A stretch of DNA of 52,856 bases, taken from the NCBI RefSeq assembly GCF_013280595.1, contig NZ_JAAATY010000051.1, positions 1 through 52,856 on the forward strand. The letters run 5' to 3'. Source of the DNA: Kibdelosporangium persicum (GTDB lineage: Bacteria > Actinomycetota > Actinomycetes > Mycobacteriales > Pseudonocardiaceae). The notes under the pieces were generated by a model, which saw only the letters and a list, made by a program, of their open reading frames with translations, was not told the origin of the DNA and did not search any database. Below, piece after piece: positions 35,186 through 44,810 of this stretch; position 1 is the stretch's first letter, and the number at the start of each line of letters is the position of its first letter. Position numbers and translations under genes: made by a program.

Positions 35186-36989
35186 GGATCTGCTTTTCCT
35201 CACGGAAGAGCAGGTGTTGCTCGTCGAACTGGGCCAGCCGCGCCAGCACGTCGTCGGCGGGCAGGTTGAGTTCGGCGGGCAGCCGCTCAGGCTGTACGGG
35301 CGAGGACAGCCTGCGCAGCAACACCCGTGCGGTCTCGTCCAGCGTGACCCGCCGTTCGTCGCCCCACCGGGTGTCAAGAACCTCCTCGCCCCGCAAGGAC
35401 AGCGTAGGCCTGCGCCGGTCCCATGCGTCGCGCCACCGGGTGATCGACGCGTTCAGCACCGGCAGCCACTTCGCCGCGTTGAGCGTGTAGGGCGCGAGCT
35501 TCTGGTCGGTGAAGAAGTACGCGAGGTGTTCGATCGCGGCTTCGTCGAACGGGTACACCAGCTCGTAGAACGGCAAGGGCCGCAAGTCGAGCCCGTATTC
35601 GCCGCGTTCGGTGTGGTACGGGCTGTACCGGTCGAACCGCACCATGTGCGCACCGGTCGGCGGCGGCAGGTGGGTCAGCAGCGGGATGTCCCGCGCGTAC
35701 TTCTCGTACACGCTCTCGTGTTCCTTCGGAAAGCCCACCAGCAGGTTCCAGTCCGGGCTGATCGAGTGCCGCAGGCAGCTCTTGAGGAACTGCAAGTTCA
35801 GGAACGCGGTCGTGCCTTTGCGCATCAGTTTGAGCGTGTCGGTGGACAGCGCCTCGATGCCCGGCTGGACACGCCGGACGTTGGCGCGGGCCATCGCCGC
35901 CATGTCCTTGTCCGCGACCGGCACCTTGATCTCGTAGAACACCGTGACGCCGTCGGGCGCGTCCAGGTGGGCGAACACATCGCGCGGGTAGGACTTCGGC
36001 ATGATGTTGTCCGTGCAGGCGAAGCTCTTGCACCACGGCGTGTACTCGAACAGCCGTCGGAACTGGCGCAGTGCCGTTTCGGCGGACATCGAGCGGTAGC
36101 CCATGCCGAGTCCGTTGAGGCCGCAGAACGTGCAGTGCGAGCGCTGGCCCCACCAGCATCCGCGGGAGGTCTCGAAGAACAGCGTCGGCTCGGTCCGTGC
36201 CGCCTGCTCGCCGAGTTGCTCCCGCCGGGCGGTGAACGCGGTGACGAAGCTGCTGAAGTCGGGTTCGAAGAAGTCCTCGATGTCCCGGTCCCGGCCGACC
36301 GCTTGGCCGTAACGGGCCTGCGTGTAGTTGCGCGCCGTCACCACACCGGGCAGGGTGTGCGCCTTCTCCGGCGTGTCGTCGACTAGGCACCGCAGGAACT
36401 CGGGGAACGTGTGCAGCGCCGGGCCGGAGAACGTGTAGTCCACAGTGGGCACATGCGCGGCGATGACTGTCCCCATGGGAGCTTCGCAGTTGGCACCGCC
36501 TATCACGGTGACCGCGCCGGGGTTGCGGTCCTTGACGACTCGTGCGATCGCGATGCTCGGCACGTTCTGCGCGAACATCGAGGTGAACCCGACCACGTCG
36601 GCGCCGGCCAGGTCGTAGCGGTCGACCAGCTCACCGCAGTAGTCAGCGAGGCCTGCCCGCAGTTCGGTGATCCGCACGCGGAAGTCCCGCCACCTGCGCC
36701 CGCGGTAGTAGCGGCGGAAGTACTCGTCGGCGTTGTCAGCCGACTCCGGGAACGCCACCTGCCGGAACAGCCACTCACCCACACCGGACAGCAGGTGCTC
36801 CAGATCGCCCGCGATGGCCTCGTACGTCTCGACACCGCAGTACTCGACGAAGTCGATGTTCAGGTTGTGCACCTCGGCTCGCGCCGCGCCCGCGAACTCC
36901 CGGCTGACCAGTGCCGAGAGCTGGCTCAGCGCGAACGAGGGCCGGTTCCAGTCGGCGAACGGCATGTTGACGAACGCGACCCTGAGCAT
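35157..36989 (-). CDS. Radical SAM enzyme 4, RiPP-type C-methyltransferase (Cx7Cx2C)
   Basis: 610-residue cobalamin-binding radical SAM enzyme unlike the other three. The N-terminal domain (VGFTSMFAQNVPS, GGANCEAPMG) is B12-binding-like. The cluster motif is RGCWWGQRSHCTFCGLNG with Cys278, Cys286 and Cys289, i.e. Cx7Cx2C, the form seen in the RiPP maturation radical SAM C-methyltransferase family (TIGR03975-like, established family knowledge). A C-terminal domain of about 180 residues follows. ATG 36989 has GGAGG seven bases before it; the gene follows the C-A-T NRPS with a 4-bp gap. No RiPP precursor is nearby in this operon, so it probably methylates an NRPS substrate here (inference). The lasso precursor is 33 kb away. 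Confidence 0.87.
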   Translation of the reverse strand: MLRVAFVNMPFADWNRPSFALSQLSALVSREFAGAARAEVHNLNIDFVEYCGVETYEAIAGDLEHLLSGVGEWLFRQVAFPESADNADEYFRRYYRGRRWRDFRVRITELRAGLADYCGELVDRYDLAGADVVGFTSMFAQNVPSIAIARVVKDRNPGAVTVIGGANCEAPMGTVIAAHVPTVDYTFSGPALHTFPEFLRCLVDDTPEKAHTLPGVVTARNYTQARYGQAVGRDRDIEDFFEPDFSSFVTAFTARREQLGEQAARTEPTLFFETSRGCWWGQRSHCTFCGLNGLGMGYRSMSAETALRQFRRLFEYTPWCKSFACTDNIMPKSYPRDVFAHLDAPDGVTVFYEIKVPVADKDMAAMARANVRRVQPGIEALSTDTLKLMRKGTTAFLNLQFLKSCLRHSISPDWNLLVGFPKEHESVYEKYARDIPLLTHLPPPTGAHMVRFDRYSPYHTERGEYGLDLRPLPFYELVYPFDEAAIEHLAYFFTDQKLAPYTLNAAKWLPVLNASITRWRDAWDRRRPTLSLRGEEVLDTRWGDERRVTLDETARVLLRRLSSPVQPERLPAELNLPADDVLARLAQFDEQHLLFREEKQILSLVTLDDR

Positions 36990-36993
36990 GGGG

Positions 36994-39900
36994 TCAGCCT
37001 CCTTCAGCGAATTCGGCACACGCGCGCACAGTGGCGAGGCGGTACAGGTCGCGGACCGAGATGGCGATTCCCCGCTCAGTCAGCTCCGCGACCACCCGCA
37101 GCGCGATCAGGGAGTCACCGCCGATCTCGAAGAAGTCGTCGTCCAGACCGATGTCGTCGATCTCGAGGATCTCCCGCCACACCGACGCGATCCTCTCCTG
37201 CACCGGGGTGAACGCTGTCTCCGGGGCGGAGTGGTGTACCGGCGGCGGCTGCGGCAGCCTGGCGCGGTCGACCTTGCCGCTCGGGGTGAGCGGGAGTTCG
37301 CCGAGCACCACGACCGTCGCCGGGACCATGTAGGCCGGAAGGCGTTCCCTCAGGTGGTCGAGCAGTTCTTCGCGCCGCGGCGAGTGGGTGCCTGCGGGGA
37401 CCACGTAGCCGACCAGCTCCGGCTCAGCTGCGTGGTGCAAGACGACAACCGCCGACCGGACGGTTTCGTGCGCCCGCAGAACCGTCTCGATCTCGCCGGG
37501 CTCGATCCGGAAGCCACGCAGTTTCACCTGGTCGTCACCGCGACCGAGGAACTCCAGTGCGCCGTCCGGCGCCAGCCTGCGCACGATGTCCCCGGTCCGG
37601 TACAGCCGGGCACCAGGCCGGAACGGGCTCGCCACGAACCTTTCCGCGGTCAGCGCGGGGTTGCCGAGGTACCCTCTGGCCACTCCCGCTCCGCCGATGT
37701 ACAGCTCTCCTTGCGCGCCAAGGGGGACCGGGCGCAGCCGGCGGTCGAGGACGTACACCTGGACACCGTCGAGCGGGTGGCCGATGGGCACCCGGCCGAA
37801 CGGGCTCCGCCGCAACGCCGGGCCCGCGGTCGCGGCCACCGTGCATTCCGTTGGGCCGTAACAGTTCAACGTGACCAGATCGGCGTCGCGCGTCCGCTTG
37901 ACGCGGTCGGCGTCGAGCTGGTCACCGCCGAGGTTCAGGTGTCGTGTGCGCGACAGCGCGGAGCGGTCGTGGTCCGACAGCGCGGCGAACAGGCCGGGAG
38001 TGAGCAACAGTGCGGACGCCGCTGAGGCCAGCCGGTGGTAGTCGGCCGGATCCAGCCGATCATGCCTTTCCGGCAACACGATTTGCGCGCCCGCGCACAA
38101 CGTGCTCCACAACTCGTAGACAGACGCGTCGAATGCCGGTGACGAGTGCAGACCCACTGTGTCGTGTGGACTGGGCGACATGGGTTGGTTGGGAGAGACG
38201 AAGTTCGTCACGCTCGCGTGCGTGATCATCACACCTTTGGGGCGGCCGGTCGAGCCGGACGTGTAGGTGACGTAAGCCAGGTTGTCCGGCCGCATCGGGA
38301 CATCCGGCCGGTCTTGCGGCCAGTCGTGGTACGGCGAGACCTCACGCAACACCACCGCGGGCTGTGCGTCGTCGATGATCTGGCGGATTCGCTCGGCTGG
38401 GAACAACTGGTCGATCGGCAGGTAAGCGCCGCCCGCCTTCAACACGCCCACAAGCGTGACGATGGTCTCGATACGGCGCGGCAGGACCACGCCGACGACA
38501 CGGTCCGGCCCGATTCCCTTGTCCCGCAACATCCACGCGACCTGGTTCGCCTTCGCGTCCAGTTCGCCGTAGGTCAACAGGTCGGCGCCCTGCCGCACGG
38601 CGATCGCGTCCGGTGTGCGGTCGGCGTGCCGCTCGATCAGTCTGTGCACCAGGTCATCGGGAGCGGCGGGCCGTGATTCCCGGTCCGGCTCGGCCATCAT
38701 CCGCAGGTCGGCGATTCGGGCGCCCGGCCGGACGGCGTCGGCCAGTAGGTTCACCAGGTTCCCGGCGAGCCGTTCGATCGTGGCCGCGTCGAACACCTCC
38801 GAGCGGTATTCGACGAAACCCGTGATGCCGGGGCCGGTGTCGTGGAACAGCACGTTGAGGTCGAGCGCGGCGGTGCGCCCGTCCGGCAGGTCGAGCGCGG
38901 CCGCCGGGACGCCGGGGAAGTCCACATCGGACTCGGGAATGGTCTGCACGGAGAACATGGCCTGGAAGACCGGGTGCGCGCTGAGGTCTCGGCGCGGGGC
39001 CACCGCACGGATCAGCCGGTCGAACGGGAGTTCCTGGTGAGCCATGGCCTCCAGGGTCGCCCTCCGGGCCTGCCCGACCAGGTCGTCCACGGTCTCGTCG
39101 TCGCGTACCCGCAGTCGCAGGGGTAGGGGGTTGACCAGGTGGCCGACCAGATCGGCCGCTTCCGGCCACTGCCGGTTGGCCAACGGCACGCCGACGATCA
39201 CGTCATCGTCACCGCTGTAGCGGCTGAGCAGGCAGGCGAACACCGACAGCAGCGCCACGAACGTGGTCGTCCGGTTCCGGGAGGCCAAGTCCCGTACGCC
39301 TTGGACGAGTCCGGGTGGCAGGGTGAAGTGGGTGCAGGCGCCGGAGTAGTCCCGGACCGGTGGCCGTGGCCGGTCCAGTGGCAAGGCGGGTTCGGGCAAC
39401 GGTCCGGCGAGCTGCCGGCGCCAGTACGCCAGCAGCCGGTCGAGTTCCTTGCCTTGCAGAAAATCCTGTTGGCGGGCCGCGAATTCGGTGTAGGACAGGG
39501 GCAACGGATCGAACGCCGGCCCGCCCGATCGCGCGGCCTGGTAGGCGGAGCCGATGTCCCGCCACAGCACCGACATCCCCCAGCCGTCGACCACGATGTG
39601 GTGCAAGGTCAACAGGAACCAGTGCTCACGGTCGTCGAGCGTGAGCAGCAACACTCGCCACAGCGGGGCCCGCGCCAGGTCGAACGGCTTGTTCTGGGCC
39701 TCGGCCAGCAGGTGCCGGGCCTCGGTGGGGCGACCACGCAGCTCGGCGTGGCACCAGTCCACGTCGATCCGGTCGTGCACGACTTGCACCGGCTGACCGT
39801 TGACGAGCTCGAACGAGGCCCGCAGCGGCTCGTGCCGGTCGGTGACCGCGGCAAGTGCCGCGCGGAGGGCGCTGACGTCCAGGTCGCCGAGCAGCCGCAG

Positions 39901-40005
39901 GCCACTGGCCACTGTGTACGTCGCGCCCGTCGAGTAGAGGTTCTCCTCGGCGAACAGCCGTTGCTGCGCTGGTGAAAGCCCGGCACGCCGGACACCGGCG
40001 ATCAT
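36994..40005 (-). CDS. Nonribosomal peptide synthetase, C-A-T
   Basis: 1003-residue single module started at ATG 40005, which overlaps the thioesterase stop as ATGA. C domain residues 8-440 with HHIVVDG at 135-141; A domain about 455-920 with [20 protein letters not shown] and SGKVDR; T domain with Ser965 in IGGDSL. By-eye specificity residues (about DAYLNGCVAK) do not match a code I know, so the substrate is open; an unusual carrier-pathway amino acid is a reasonable candidate. No epimerase or thioesterase domain follows. It is probably a separate elongation or final module from the big NRPS. Confidence 0.93.
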   Translation of the reverse strand: MIAGVRRAGLSPAQQRLFAEENLYSTGATYTVASGLRLLGDLDVSALRAALAAVTDRHEPLRASFELVNGQPVQVVHDRIDVDWCHAELRGRPTEARHLLAEAQNKPFDLARAPLWRVLLLTLDDREHWFLLTLHHIVVDGWGMSVLWRDIGSAYQAARSGGPAFDPLPLSYTEFAARQQDFLQGKELDRLLAYWRRQLAGPLPEPALPLDRPRPPVRDYSGACTHFTLPPGLVQGVRDLASRNRTTTFVALLSVFACLLSRYSGDDDVIVGVPLANRQWPEAADLVGHLVNPLPLRLRVRDDETVDDLVGQARRATLEAMAHQELPFDRLIRAVAPRRDLSAHPVFQAMFSVQTIPESDVDFPGVPAAALDLPDGRTAALDLNVLFHDTGPGITGFVEYRSEVFDAATIERLAGNLVNLLADAVRPGARIADLRMMAEPDRESRPAAPDDLVHRLIERHADRTPDAIAVRQGADLLTYGELDAKANQVAWMLRDKGIGPDRVVGVVLPRRIETIVTLVGVLKAGGAYLPIDQLFPAERIRQIIDDAQPAVVLREVSPYHDWPQDRPDVPMRPDNLAYVTYTSGSTGRPKGVMITHASVTNFVSPNQPMSPSPHDTVGLHSSPAFDASVYELWSTLCAGAQIVLPERHDRLDPADYHRLASAASALLLTPGLFAALSDHDRSALSRTRHLNLGGDQLDADRVKRTRDADLVTLNCYGPTECTVAATAGPALRRSPFGRVPIGHPLDGVQVYVLDRRLRPVPLGAQGELYIGGAGVARGYLGNPALTAERFVASPFRPGARLYRTGDIVRRLAPDGALEFLGRGDDQVKLRGFRIEPGEIETVLRAHETVRSAVVVLHHAAEPELVGYVVPAGTHSPRREELLDHLRERLPAYMVPATVVVLGELPLTPSGKVDRARLPQPPPVHHSAPETAFTPVQERIASVWREILEIDDIGLDDDFFEIGGDSLIALRVVAELTERGIAISVRDLYRLATVRACAEFAEGG

Positions 40006-40775
40006 CGGACGCTCACCTCTCCCGAGTGCAGGCCCAGTCGCCGGCACACCACCTCGGCGATGGCATCCGCCTGGGTGGCGAGGTAGAAGTGCTCGCCGGG
40101 AAGGCGGTGGACCTCCAGGTCCGCGGTCGTGGCCGTGGCCCAGTTCGCGAGATTCCGCCCGGCCAGCAACGGATCGTCGGTTCCGCCGAACACGGTGATC
40201 GGGGCTCGGACCCGAATGCCGTCCAGCGGCGCGTTGCGCACCACCCGCAGGTCGGAACGCAGGATGCCAAGGAACATCGCGCGCAGTTCGGCGTCACCGA
40301 GCATCTCGCGCGCGGAGGCGTCCAGCAACGCGACGGAATCCAACAACGCCTCGTCGGTGGCGGCGTAGGTCACCGCGAAGGGCGATCCCATCGAGATCCT
40401 GTTGCCGGGACCCGGGTGTCCGGACACGAACAGGTGCCGCACCGGGACGTCGTGCCGGTCGAGCGACTGGCAGACCCTGGTCGCCAGGATGGCGCCCATG
40501 CTGTGCCCGAACAGCGCGATGTCCGGCAGTTCGGCGTTCATGACCGCTTCGGTGATCTGGCCGACCAGTTCGTCGAGATCGGTGACCAGCGGTTCGAGGA
40601 TGCGGTTTTCCCTGCCGGGCAACTGAACCGGCAGCACGTCGACGTAGTCGTTGAGCGCGGCGAGCCAGGACCGGTACTTCGACGCCGTGCCACCCGCGTG
40701 GGGCAGGCAGACGAGCTGTACCGGGTGCCGACGCCTGGCCGGGTTACCGAAGATCCATTTGCCACGCATGGCCAT
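40002..40775 (-). CDS. Type II thioesterase
   Basis: 257-residue alpha/beta hydrolase of the NRPS editing type: PHAGGTASKYRSW near residue 25, nucleophile Ser92 in GHSMGA, Asp in FGGTDDPL, His in LPGEHFYL. Such enzymes clear misprimed carrier proteins. Because neither NRPS has its own thioesterase, it could also release the product (inference). ATG 40775 follows GGGGGA; ATG 40769 is a minor alternative. First gene of the leftward operon with the C-A-T NRPS and radical SAM 4, divergent from the exporter. Confidence 0.92.
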   Translation of the reverse strand: MAMRGKWIFGNPARRRHPVQLVCLPHAGGTASKYRSWLAALNDYVDVLPVQLPGRENRILEPLVTDLDELVGQITEAVMNAELPDIALFGHSMGAILATRVCQSLDRHDVPVRHLFVSGHPGPGNRISMGSPFAVTYAATDEALLDSVALLDASAREMLGDAELRAMFLGILRSDLRVVRNAPLDGIRVRAPITVFGGTDDPLLAGRNLANWATATTADLEVHRLPGEHFYLATQADAIAEVVCRRLGLHSGEVSVR

Positions 40776-40947
40776 CTGCCATCCCCCAAGAGTGTCATCG
40801 GGACCGTGCTCCGGCTGAGACCTCCTCTGGCGCTGGCGCCCTTCTGTGCGATTATGGCGGGGAGGTACGCAAGGTAGCAACAAACCGGGCAGTGGCCAGG
40901 TTAATGGCCGCCCGGCGGCGAAATGTGACCCATTGGGGGGACTGTGC
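40776..40947. other. Divergent promoter region, thioesterase versus exporter
   Basis: 172 bp with no gene. The exporter start is preceded by GGGGGGAC. No unambiguous promoter or operator was seen. Confidence 0.5.
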
Positions 40948-42153
40948 ATGCGCGCTTACGTGGCCCTGTTCACCCATTCCGATGTCCGCAGGCTCGCCAT
41001 CGCGGCCGTAGCCACCAGGATCGCGGCACCGATGTTGAGCCTCAGCATCCTGCTCGGGGTCGAAGCGGCGTACGGGTCTCTGGGCGCGGGTGGTCTGGTC
41101 CTGACGGGGTACGCGGCGGCGCTCGCGGTGGGCGTCCCCGTGGCGGGCCGGTTGGCCGACCGGTTCCAGCCGCTCCGGGTTCTGCTGTGGTACTTGGTGA
41201 TCCACGTGATCGCCTACGTGCTGCTGATCCTTTTCCTGTGGCACGCGGTATCCGTCGGCGCGCTGGTCGGCAGCGCGATCCTGCTCGGCGTCAGTACGCC
41301 TCCGGCTGGTCCGATCGTGCGATCCAGTTGGCAGGCGGTGGTTCCGAAAGAACAGGTGAAGACCGCGTTCGCGTTGGACGCGGTGCTCAACGAGACCATG
41401 TTCGTGACCGGTCCGTTGATCGTGTCGGCGTTGGTCGCGATCGCTTCCCCGCTCGCCGCCGTGATCTTCGCGGGCTCATGCACCCTGGCCGGTGTCACGT
41501 TGTTGCTGACAGTGCCCGCACTACGGGCTCGGCAGGCCGGCGAAGCCAAGGACGGCAACCGGTTCCGCCGGTTGCTCGGTCCGCTGGGGCAGGGCCAGGT
41601 CCGTGTTCTGCTGACCATTCTCGTGTGCGACACGCTCGCTTTCAGCAGCATCATCGTCGGCATCACCGCTTTGGCGACCGCCCAGAACGCCGCCAGCGCT
41701 CCGGGCATCCTGCTGAGCCTGGCGTCCGGTGGTGCGGTGGTCAGCGCCCTGCTGTACGGCGCCCGAGAGCGTAAGGGGCAGGCCCAACGCCAGCTGGCCA
41801 TGTACCACGCGGCGTCCGCGGTGCTGTTGGCGATCATGACCCAGGTGGACAGCCTGGTACTGGCCGCGGTCGTGTTGGTGGGAGTCGGCCTGGTCGGAGG
41901 CCCTCGGGACACCCTGCACCAGCTCGTGCTCGGTGAGGCCGCCCCCGCCGACCAGCGAACCGAGGCCTTCGCGTGGATGAGCACGTTCATGTGGGTGGGC
42001 TACGCGCTCGGTACGGCACTGGCCGGACAGCTGGTCACCGCGGCCGACGGCGGGTCGGACACGACGTTCGTGGCGGCGGCGGGCGCGGCTGCGCTGGCTG
42101 CCTTGGCCTCGCTGCTGGTCCGTCCGGCTCCTCAACGGGTCGACATCGCGTAA
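40948..42153 (+). CDS. MFS transporter, likely product exporter
   Basis: 401-residue membrane protein with about 11-12 hydrophobic helices started at ATG 40948 (GGGGGG seven bases upstream). The cytoplasmic loop after helix 2 has GRLADRFQPLRV, the usual MFS loop motif GxLaDrxGrr. The first half is well conserved for drug:H+ antiporter-like proteins; the second half has ARERKGQAQ between helices. It sits at the outer edge of the NRPS cluster and is divergent from its operon, the usual place for self-resistance export. Substrate inferred only from context. Confidence 0.85.
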   Translation: MRAYVALFTHSDVRRLAIAAVATRIAAPMLSLSILLGVEAAYGSLGAGGLVLTGYAAALAVGVPVAGRLADRFQPLRVLLWYLVIHVIAYVLLILFLWHAVSVGALVGSAILLGVSTPPAGPIVRSSWQAVVPKEQVKTAFALDAVLNETMFVTGPLIVSALVAIASPLAAVIFAGSCTLAGVTLLLTVPALRARQAGEAKDGNRFRRLLGPLGQGQVRVLLTILVCDTLAFSSIIVGITALATAQNAASAPGILLSLASGGAVVSALLYGARERKGQAQRQLAMYHAASAVLLAIMTQVDSLVLAAVVLVGVGLVGGPRDTLHQLVLGEAAPADQRTEAFAWMSTFMWVGYALGTALAGQLVTAADGGSDTTFVAAAGAAALAALASLLVRPAPQRVDIA

Positions 42154-42194
42154 CCGCTTGTACCGCTCGGGATCGACCGCGGCTTGGTCGGGTT

Positions 42195-42406
42195 GTGATC
42201 TTGTACTTGGTGTTGGCGTGGACGGGACACCCGCTCGGGTGGTCGCGCCGAGTTTCCTGGCTGCTGACAGTGGGAACGGTGGCTGCGAATGCTTCGGCCG
42301 GGTGGCCTGACCCGGTTGCTGTGGGCTGCACGCAGCAGCGCCGTTGATGTTGCTCCTCATGGTCGAGTCCGGGCGGGCGGTGCTGTTGCGGTGGGACGGC
42401 ACCGGT
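42195..42406 (+). pseudogene. DUF2637-like membrane protein remnant, frameshifted
   Basis: A frame beginning near 42195 reads LAWTGHPLGW and SWLLTVGTVAANASAGWPDP, and from about 42325 a second frame continues LHAAAPLMLLLMVESGRAVL. Joined, they resemble the C-terminal helices of actinobacterial DUF2637 proteins, which often occur on plasmids and integrative elements. The frame change and missing N-terminus make it a fragment. It fills most of the 315-bp gap after the exporter. Confidence 0.5.
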
Positions 42407-42468
42407 AAGGTCACCGGGGAAGCGGCAGGACCTCACCGCGGCAGACGCCAACCGGGGGAAAGTGGATC

Positions 42469-43317
42469 ATGGCCGAGAACTCGAGGGTTGGGAACGACCC
42501 CAGTGACGAACTGGGGCTTCCGGGCGTGGACACCACGAAACCGAGCGTTGCGCGTGTGTACGACATGATGCTCGGCGGCAAGGACCATTACGAGGTGGAC
42601 CGCGAGTTCTACCGGCGCACGATGGAGATCGAGCCGAACGCGCCACTGCTGGCCCAGGCGTTGCGCCGATGGCTGATCAGGGTGGTGCGCTACCTGACCA
42701 CAACAGCAAAGATCGACCAGTTCCTGGACTGCGGGTCCGGGCTGCCCACAGCGGAGAACACCCACCAGGTCGCCCAGCGCGTCAACCCCGAGGCCACGGT
42801 CGTCTACGTGGACAAGGATCCGATGGTGATCGCGCACGGCCGCGCGCTTCTCGAGGAGAACGACCACACCCATGTGGTGGCTGCCGACCTGCGCTACCCC
42901 GATGACCTGTTTGCCCACCCGGTGGTGTCCCGGTCGCTGGACTTCGACCGTCCGATCGCGCTCATGCAGTGCGCCACCATCCATCACGTCGAAGACGACG
43001 AGAACCCGCGTGAGCTGATGGCCCGGTATATCGAACTGCTGCCAGCGGGCTCATACGTCTTGTTGAGCCACTTCTGCGACCCGGACGACGGCAGCGAGGT
43101 CAGCACGCTGGCCAAAGCCATGGAAGCCAATCTCCGCTCCGCGATCGGCAGGGGCCGGTGCCGCACTCCTGCCGAGATCGAGTCCTATCTGACCGGCCTG
43201 GAAATCCTCGACCCCGGCCTGGTCCCGGTCAATGAATGGTGGCCCGAGGGCCCTCGCCTCGCTCCGGCCCTGCCGATCGACTTCATCGGCTGGGGAGCCG
43301 TCGGCCGCAAGCCCTGA
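42469..43317 (+). CDS. SAM-dependent methyltransferase, DUF574 family
   Basis: 282-residue protein of the actinobacterial DUF574 (Methyltransf_19) family: PSVARVYDMMLGGKDHYEVDR start signature, SAM loop FLDCGSGLPTAENTHQ, VYVDKDPMVIAHGRAL and the following QCATIHHVEDDENP. Typical members are 260-280 residues, and the family is expanded in actinobacteria with mostly unknown substrates. The ATG at 42469 follows GGGGGAAAG. It stands alone after the exporter and may or may not belong to the NRPS cluster; I regard it as a boundary gene. Confidence 0.87.
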   Translation: MAENSRVGNDPSDELGLPGVDTTKPSVARVYDMMLGGKDHYEVDREFYRRTMEIEPNAPLLAQALRRWLIRVVRYLTTTAKIDQFLDCGSGLPTAENTHQVAQRVNPEATVVYVDKDPMVIAHGRALLEENDHTHVVAADLRYPDDLFAHPVVSRSLDFDRPIALMQCATIHHVEDDENPRELMARYIELLPAGSYVLLSHFCDPDDGSEVSTLAKAMEANLRSAIGRGRCRTPAEIESYLTGLEILDPGLVPVNEWWPEGPRLAPALPIDFIGWGAVGRKP

Positions 43318-43387
43318 ACTCGCACAGCGTGGCGGCGATCTCGGGCCGGTGTGGCGGGGATGCCGGTAACCAGCCAGCCATCGAACG

Positions 43388-43753
43388 TTGGCCAGCGCTG
43401 AACTCCCTGCCGACGTGCACGCCACGCTCACCACGAGCGTGGCCGAACACCTGACACCGGCCGGACTCGCCACCGAACTGCCGAGCTCTCCGCACTACGA
43501 AGCCGATGGGTACTGGCGAGGTCCTGTGTGGGCACCTGCGACGATCCTGATCGAGGACGGCTTGCGCCGGGGCGGAGCCGTCGACCTCGCCGACCGGGTG
43601 AGCGCCCGGTTTCGCGCGCTGTGCGAGAAGTCCGGCTTCGCCGAGAACTTCGACGCCCTGACCGGACAAGGCTTGCGCGACCGTGCCTACACGTGGACAG
43701 CCAGCGCGTACCTGATTCTGGCCGCGGATTCCCAGACCAGAAGGGCCCGCTGA
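43388..43753 (+). pseudogene. Glycoside hydrolase C-terminal fragment (MGH1/GH63-like)
   Basis: 121 codons open from a TTG but beginning without domain start. They match the C-terminal barrel of alpha/alpha6 glycosidases: HYEADGYWRGPVWAP, then FAENFDALTGQGLRDRAYTW and the end TASAYLILA. The catalytic N-terminal two thirds are absent; the upstream 70 bp is the tail of the methyltransferase locus. It is therefore a truncated gene, probably without function. 43754-43886 has no gene. Confidence 0.7.
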
Positions 43754-43886
43754 CATCGGCACGCCCGACATCCGCTTGTCATCACCTGCGCAGTGATCGG
43801 CAGAGGGTGGTCAGCCAGTCAACCTCCAGGGGAGAGCGGGGGAGTGACGTGGAAGGTGGTGTCCTGCCGCTCACTGAGCTCGATGG

Positions 43887-44678
43887 TCAGCCCGGCAACC
43901 GCGGCCTGCCGGGCTGGACGGAGCCCGCGGCGTGGGAGGCATCGGACGAACTGGCGCTGCCCGGTACGGATCGCAGGGCGTTGTACCAAGTAGTCGCCAT
44001 CTTGCTGTAGCCGGCCGAATTGGGGTGGATGCCGTCGGGCAGGTCGGCGATCGGTACCGAGGGGTACATGTCGACGAGGTGCACGCGTTTACCGGCCGCC
44101 GCCTTGGCGCGCACCATCGGGGTGATGGCGGCGTTGAAGTTCCGGACAGTCTGATCTGCGAACCGGATCGGGATGATGGTCGCCACGAAGAGGTCGGCGT
44201 TCGGCGACTGGGCCGTGATCCGGTCGATCAATGTGGACAGTCGTCGCGGCGCTCCCGCGGGATCGCTGCCATACATGTCGTTGGTGCCGATGTGCAACAG
44301 GATCGTCCGTGGAGCGTAGGTCCGCAGCCAGTTCGCCACATTGGTGTCGATCTGCGCGATCGTCCAGCCGGGGTGCCCCTCGTGATCGCGATCGGGCATG
44401 GTCGCCGGACCGGTGGACATCGAGCCGACGAAGTCGATCGTGCGTCCGGCGGCGCGCAGCTTCGTACCGAGGTCGAGGCGGTAGCCGCCATTGGAGTCGC
44501 CCTGGGTGATCGAATCGCCCAACGGCATGATCCGCACAGGGTCGGCCTGCGCGCCGGGTCTGTCCTCAGTAGACAAACTGGCAGCGGCAGTGTGCACGGA
44601 AAGTGTTGTGAGCAAGACCATCGCCGCGACAACGGCCCGGCGTGGGCGAAGAGGCTTGGCGCAGGAGTTCCTTCGCAT
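43887..44678 (-). CDS. Secreted SGNH/GDSL hydrolase
   Basis: About 263 residues. A basic n-region and hydrophobic core ending in HTAAA form a Sec signal peptide; ATG 44678 follows a weak GGGA site, with ATG 44696 as alternative. Catalytic blocks: PLGDSITQG (nucleophile Ser), FVGS, HIGTNDM (oxyanion Asn) and DGIHPN (Asp and His). Such secreted esterases (CE3-like) deacetylate polysaccharides such as xylan. The C-terminal about 30 residues are Ser/Pro-rich. Two LacI-type operator-like palindromes lie upstream, suggesting carbohydrate control. Confidence 0.87.
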   Translation of the reverse strand: MRRNSCAKPLRPRRAVVAAMVLLTTLSVHTAAASLSTEDRPGAQADPVRIMPLGDSITQGDSNGGYRLDLGTKLRAAGRTIDFVGSMSTGPATMPDRDHEGHPGWTIAQIDTNVANWLRTYAPRTILLHIGTNDMYGSDPAGAPRRLSTLIDRITAQSPNADLFVATIIPIRFADQTVRNFNAAITPMVRAKAAAGKRVHLVDMYPSVPIADLPDGIHPNSAGYSKMATTWYNALRSVPGSASSSDASHAAGSVQPGRPRLPG

Positions 44679-44777
44679 CGAAAGTCCCAACGTCATCGTT
44701 GACGGACGGTCACTGCGCCGACTGGGTCAGCCGGAGCGGAGACAACCTCGGTGTGCGGCCTTGACTTCCCGGTAAAT

Positions 44778-44787
44778 GTAGCGCTAC
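44778..44787. promoter_or_regulatory. LacI-type operator-like palindrome 1
   Basis: GTAGCGCTAC, a perfect 10-bp palindrome with the AGCGCT core of CebR/LacI-family operators, about 100 bp upstream of the SGNH hydrolase. Confidence 0.45.
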
Positions 44788-44810
44788 CACTACCGCCAGT
44801 CAACGACAAA

